Positions 50,223 through 50,857 of a DNA stretch of 50,857 nt are shown here, piece after piece. Positions within the stretch are counted from its first letter, which is position 1. Every line of letters starts with the position of its first letter. Source of the stretch: Candidatus Zixiibacteriota bacterium (GTDB lineage Bacteria; Zixibacteria; MSB-5A5; GN15; JAAZOE01). The notes beneath the pieces were generated by a model. It did no database searches and was not told where the DNA came from. It saw only the letters and a program-made list of their open reading frames with translations. The stretch spans positions 1-50,857 of the forward strand of contig DAOUTW010000029.1 of NCBI GenBank assembly GCA_030668485.1, given 5' to 3'. The position numbers and the translations under genes were made by a program.

Positions 50223-50857
50223 GTTCTACCCAATATGACCTTTCCCCAGTTTTTGCGCGCACCTTTTAACCAAGATGCCTCACATAGGGGTTTCAAGAGT
50301 ATAATTCACCCTTTTCACCATTTGAATAATACCAAAATTCCCCCAAATGGTCAAGAATTTCCTCGTTTCCCTCAGTGATCGCTCCATTGAGTACAAGAAT
50401 GACGGCCTTTTGGTGTTCCCAGCCTTCCGGAAACCGTTTTTGGGCATATCCCTCCCCGTTTACCCCCTCAGAACAACATGTCTTGCTGTCTCTTCGTCCT
50501 TGACACTTCTGCTCAGGAAAATGGATAGTTCACAGCCTCGAGTATTATGGTGATAGGGTTGCAGGGGGTAAGTGTCAGCATGGTAAAAAATTAGCGAAAT
50601 CTGGCATCACGCCGCCACTATCCCGAAAGTTCGAAGATCATCAATAACCATCCCTGGAGGAGATCGCCCTTGAAGACGGTGATAAGAAAACGGATGTACA
50701 ATGAAATAACAAAATAGGACATTTCTATTTTGCTAAGAATAGGACATTTCTATTTTGCCTTGACATTATATGAACGTTGGTATGTTCCCGCAAAGTGATA
50801 ATGTCCTAAAAGAGCAAAGTAGAAATGTCCTGTTGAGAGGCTATAATAATCCTCAAA
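50223..50857. other. Gene-free right edge ending in IS-end-like repeats
   Basis: No credible gene is seen in 635 bp; the short frames here lack start signals or family similarity. From 50713 the sequence changes to repeated GGACATTTCTATTTTGC motifs, listed separately. Confidence 0.5.
50713..50831. mobile_element. Repeat cluster resembling an insertion-sequence end
   Basis: AATAGGACATTTCTATTTTGC occurs twice in tandem (50713-50733 and 50738-50758, 25-bp period). A diverged inverted copy GCAAAGTAGAAATGTCCT lies at 50814-50831. TTGACA at 50760-50765, ahead of TATGTT, could be an element promoter. Such GGACATTT repeats occur at ends of IS481-like integrase/transposase elements. The transposase would lie to the right, outside the window. 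Family assignment is from memory of similar ends. Confidence 0.45.

Noticed and set aside
50755-50857. Leftward open frame entering from the right edge (reads GHFYFALLGHYHFAG...)
   Set aside because: It is only a translation of the IS-end repeats; the repeated GHF/GHY pattern mirrors the DNA repeat, not a protein.
1-50857. CRISPR array
   Set aside because: No series of regularly spaced short repeats with unique spacers was seen; the direct repeats found are pairs only.

Overview
The window looks like about 50 kb of chromosome from an uncultivated Gram-negative-type bacterium of the FCB group. The best guess is candidate phylum Zixibacteria or a close relative. This rests on three secreted proteins with short dockerin-like tails of the 'GDAN(G/S)D..(V/L)NVGDAV(Y/F)LI.YIFKGG' type, two of them also with thrombospondin-type-3 calcium repeats, plus a FlgD/T9SS-like C-terminal tail, a PEP-CTERM tail, outer-membrane-type barrels, lipoboxes and secreted peptidases. 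The lineage is inference from style, not from a marker gene. No rRNA, tRNA or CRISPR array was seen.

Left part (1-16.9 kb): the C-terminally truncated start of a multi-pass membrane protein running off the left edge; a DUF4234 membrane protein; a methyltransferase; a secreted tricorn-type protease; a DUF5335-DUF2934 protein; a DUF899 thioredoxin-like protein; an aspartate ammonia-lyase fused to a cyclic-nucleotide-binding-like domain; Mn/Fe superoxide dismutase; a small unknown protein; a small acidic secreted protein in tandem with a TPR-GAF-sigma54 activator; and a two-gene unit of an LsrF-type aldolase/thiolase with a zinc alcohol dehydrogenase.

Middle (17-32.9 kb): two large secreted proteins with dockerin-like tails; an AT-rich pair of lipoproteins bracketed by two copies of a ~135-bp hairpin repeat; a beta-barrel protein; then a tightly overlapping cofactor operon: aminotransferase-like protein lacking the PLP lysine, folB, folK, deoxynucleoside kinase, panB, panC. 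After it come a large secreted protein with a FlgD/T9SS-like tail and, just upstream of that gene, a remnant of the same kind of tail.

Right part (32.9-50.9 kb): one long leftward run holds a CDF metal transporter, an RlmD-type rRNA methyltransferase, a DUF885 peptidase, an SbcD/YhaO-type nuclease, a membrane-anchored YhaN/Rad50-type ATPase, an Ap4A-phosphorylase-like HIT protein and, overlapping it by 4 bp, a fusion of helix-turn-helix segments to an aconitase/LeuC domain that has lost its Fe-S cysteines and catalytic histidines. Then follow a secreted propeller-like protein, a PEP-CTERM protein behind a consensus sigma-54 promoter, an NfeD/SPFH pair, a YtxJ-like thiol protein, a secreted C25 (gingipain-type) peptidase, and IS-end-like repeats at the right edge.

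The most unusual items are three enzyme-derived proteins that look re-purposed or newly regulated (HTH-aconitase without cluster ligands, lysine-less aminotransferase in the folate/pantothenate operon, CNBD-aspartase) and the sigma-54 promoter in front of the PEP-CTERM gene.
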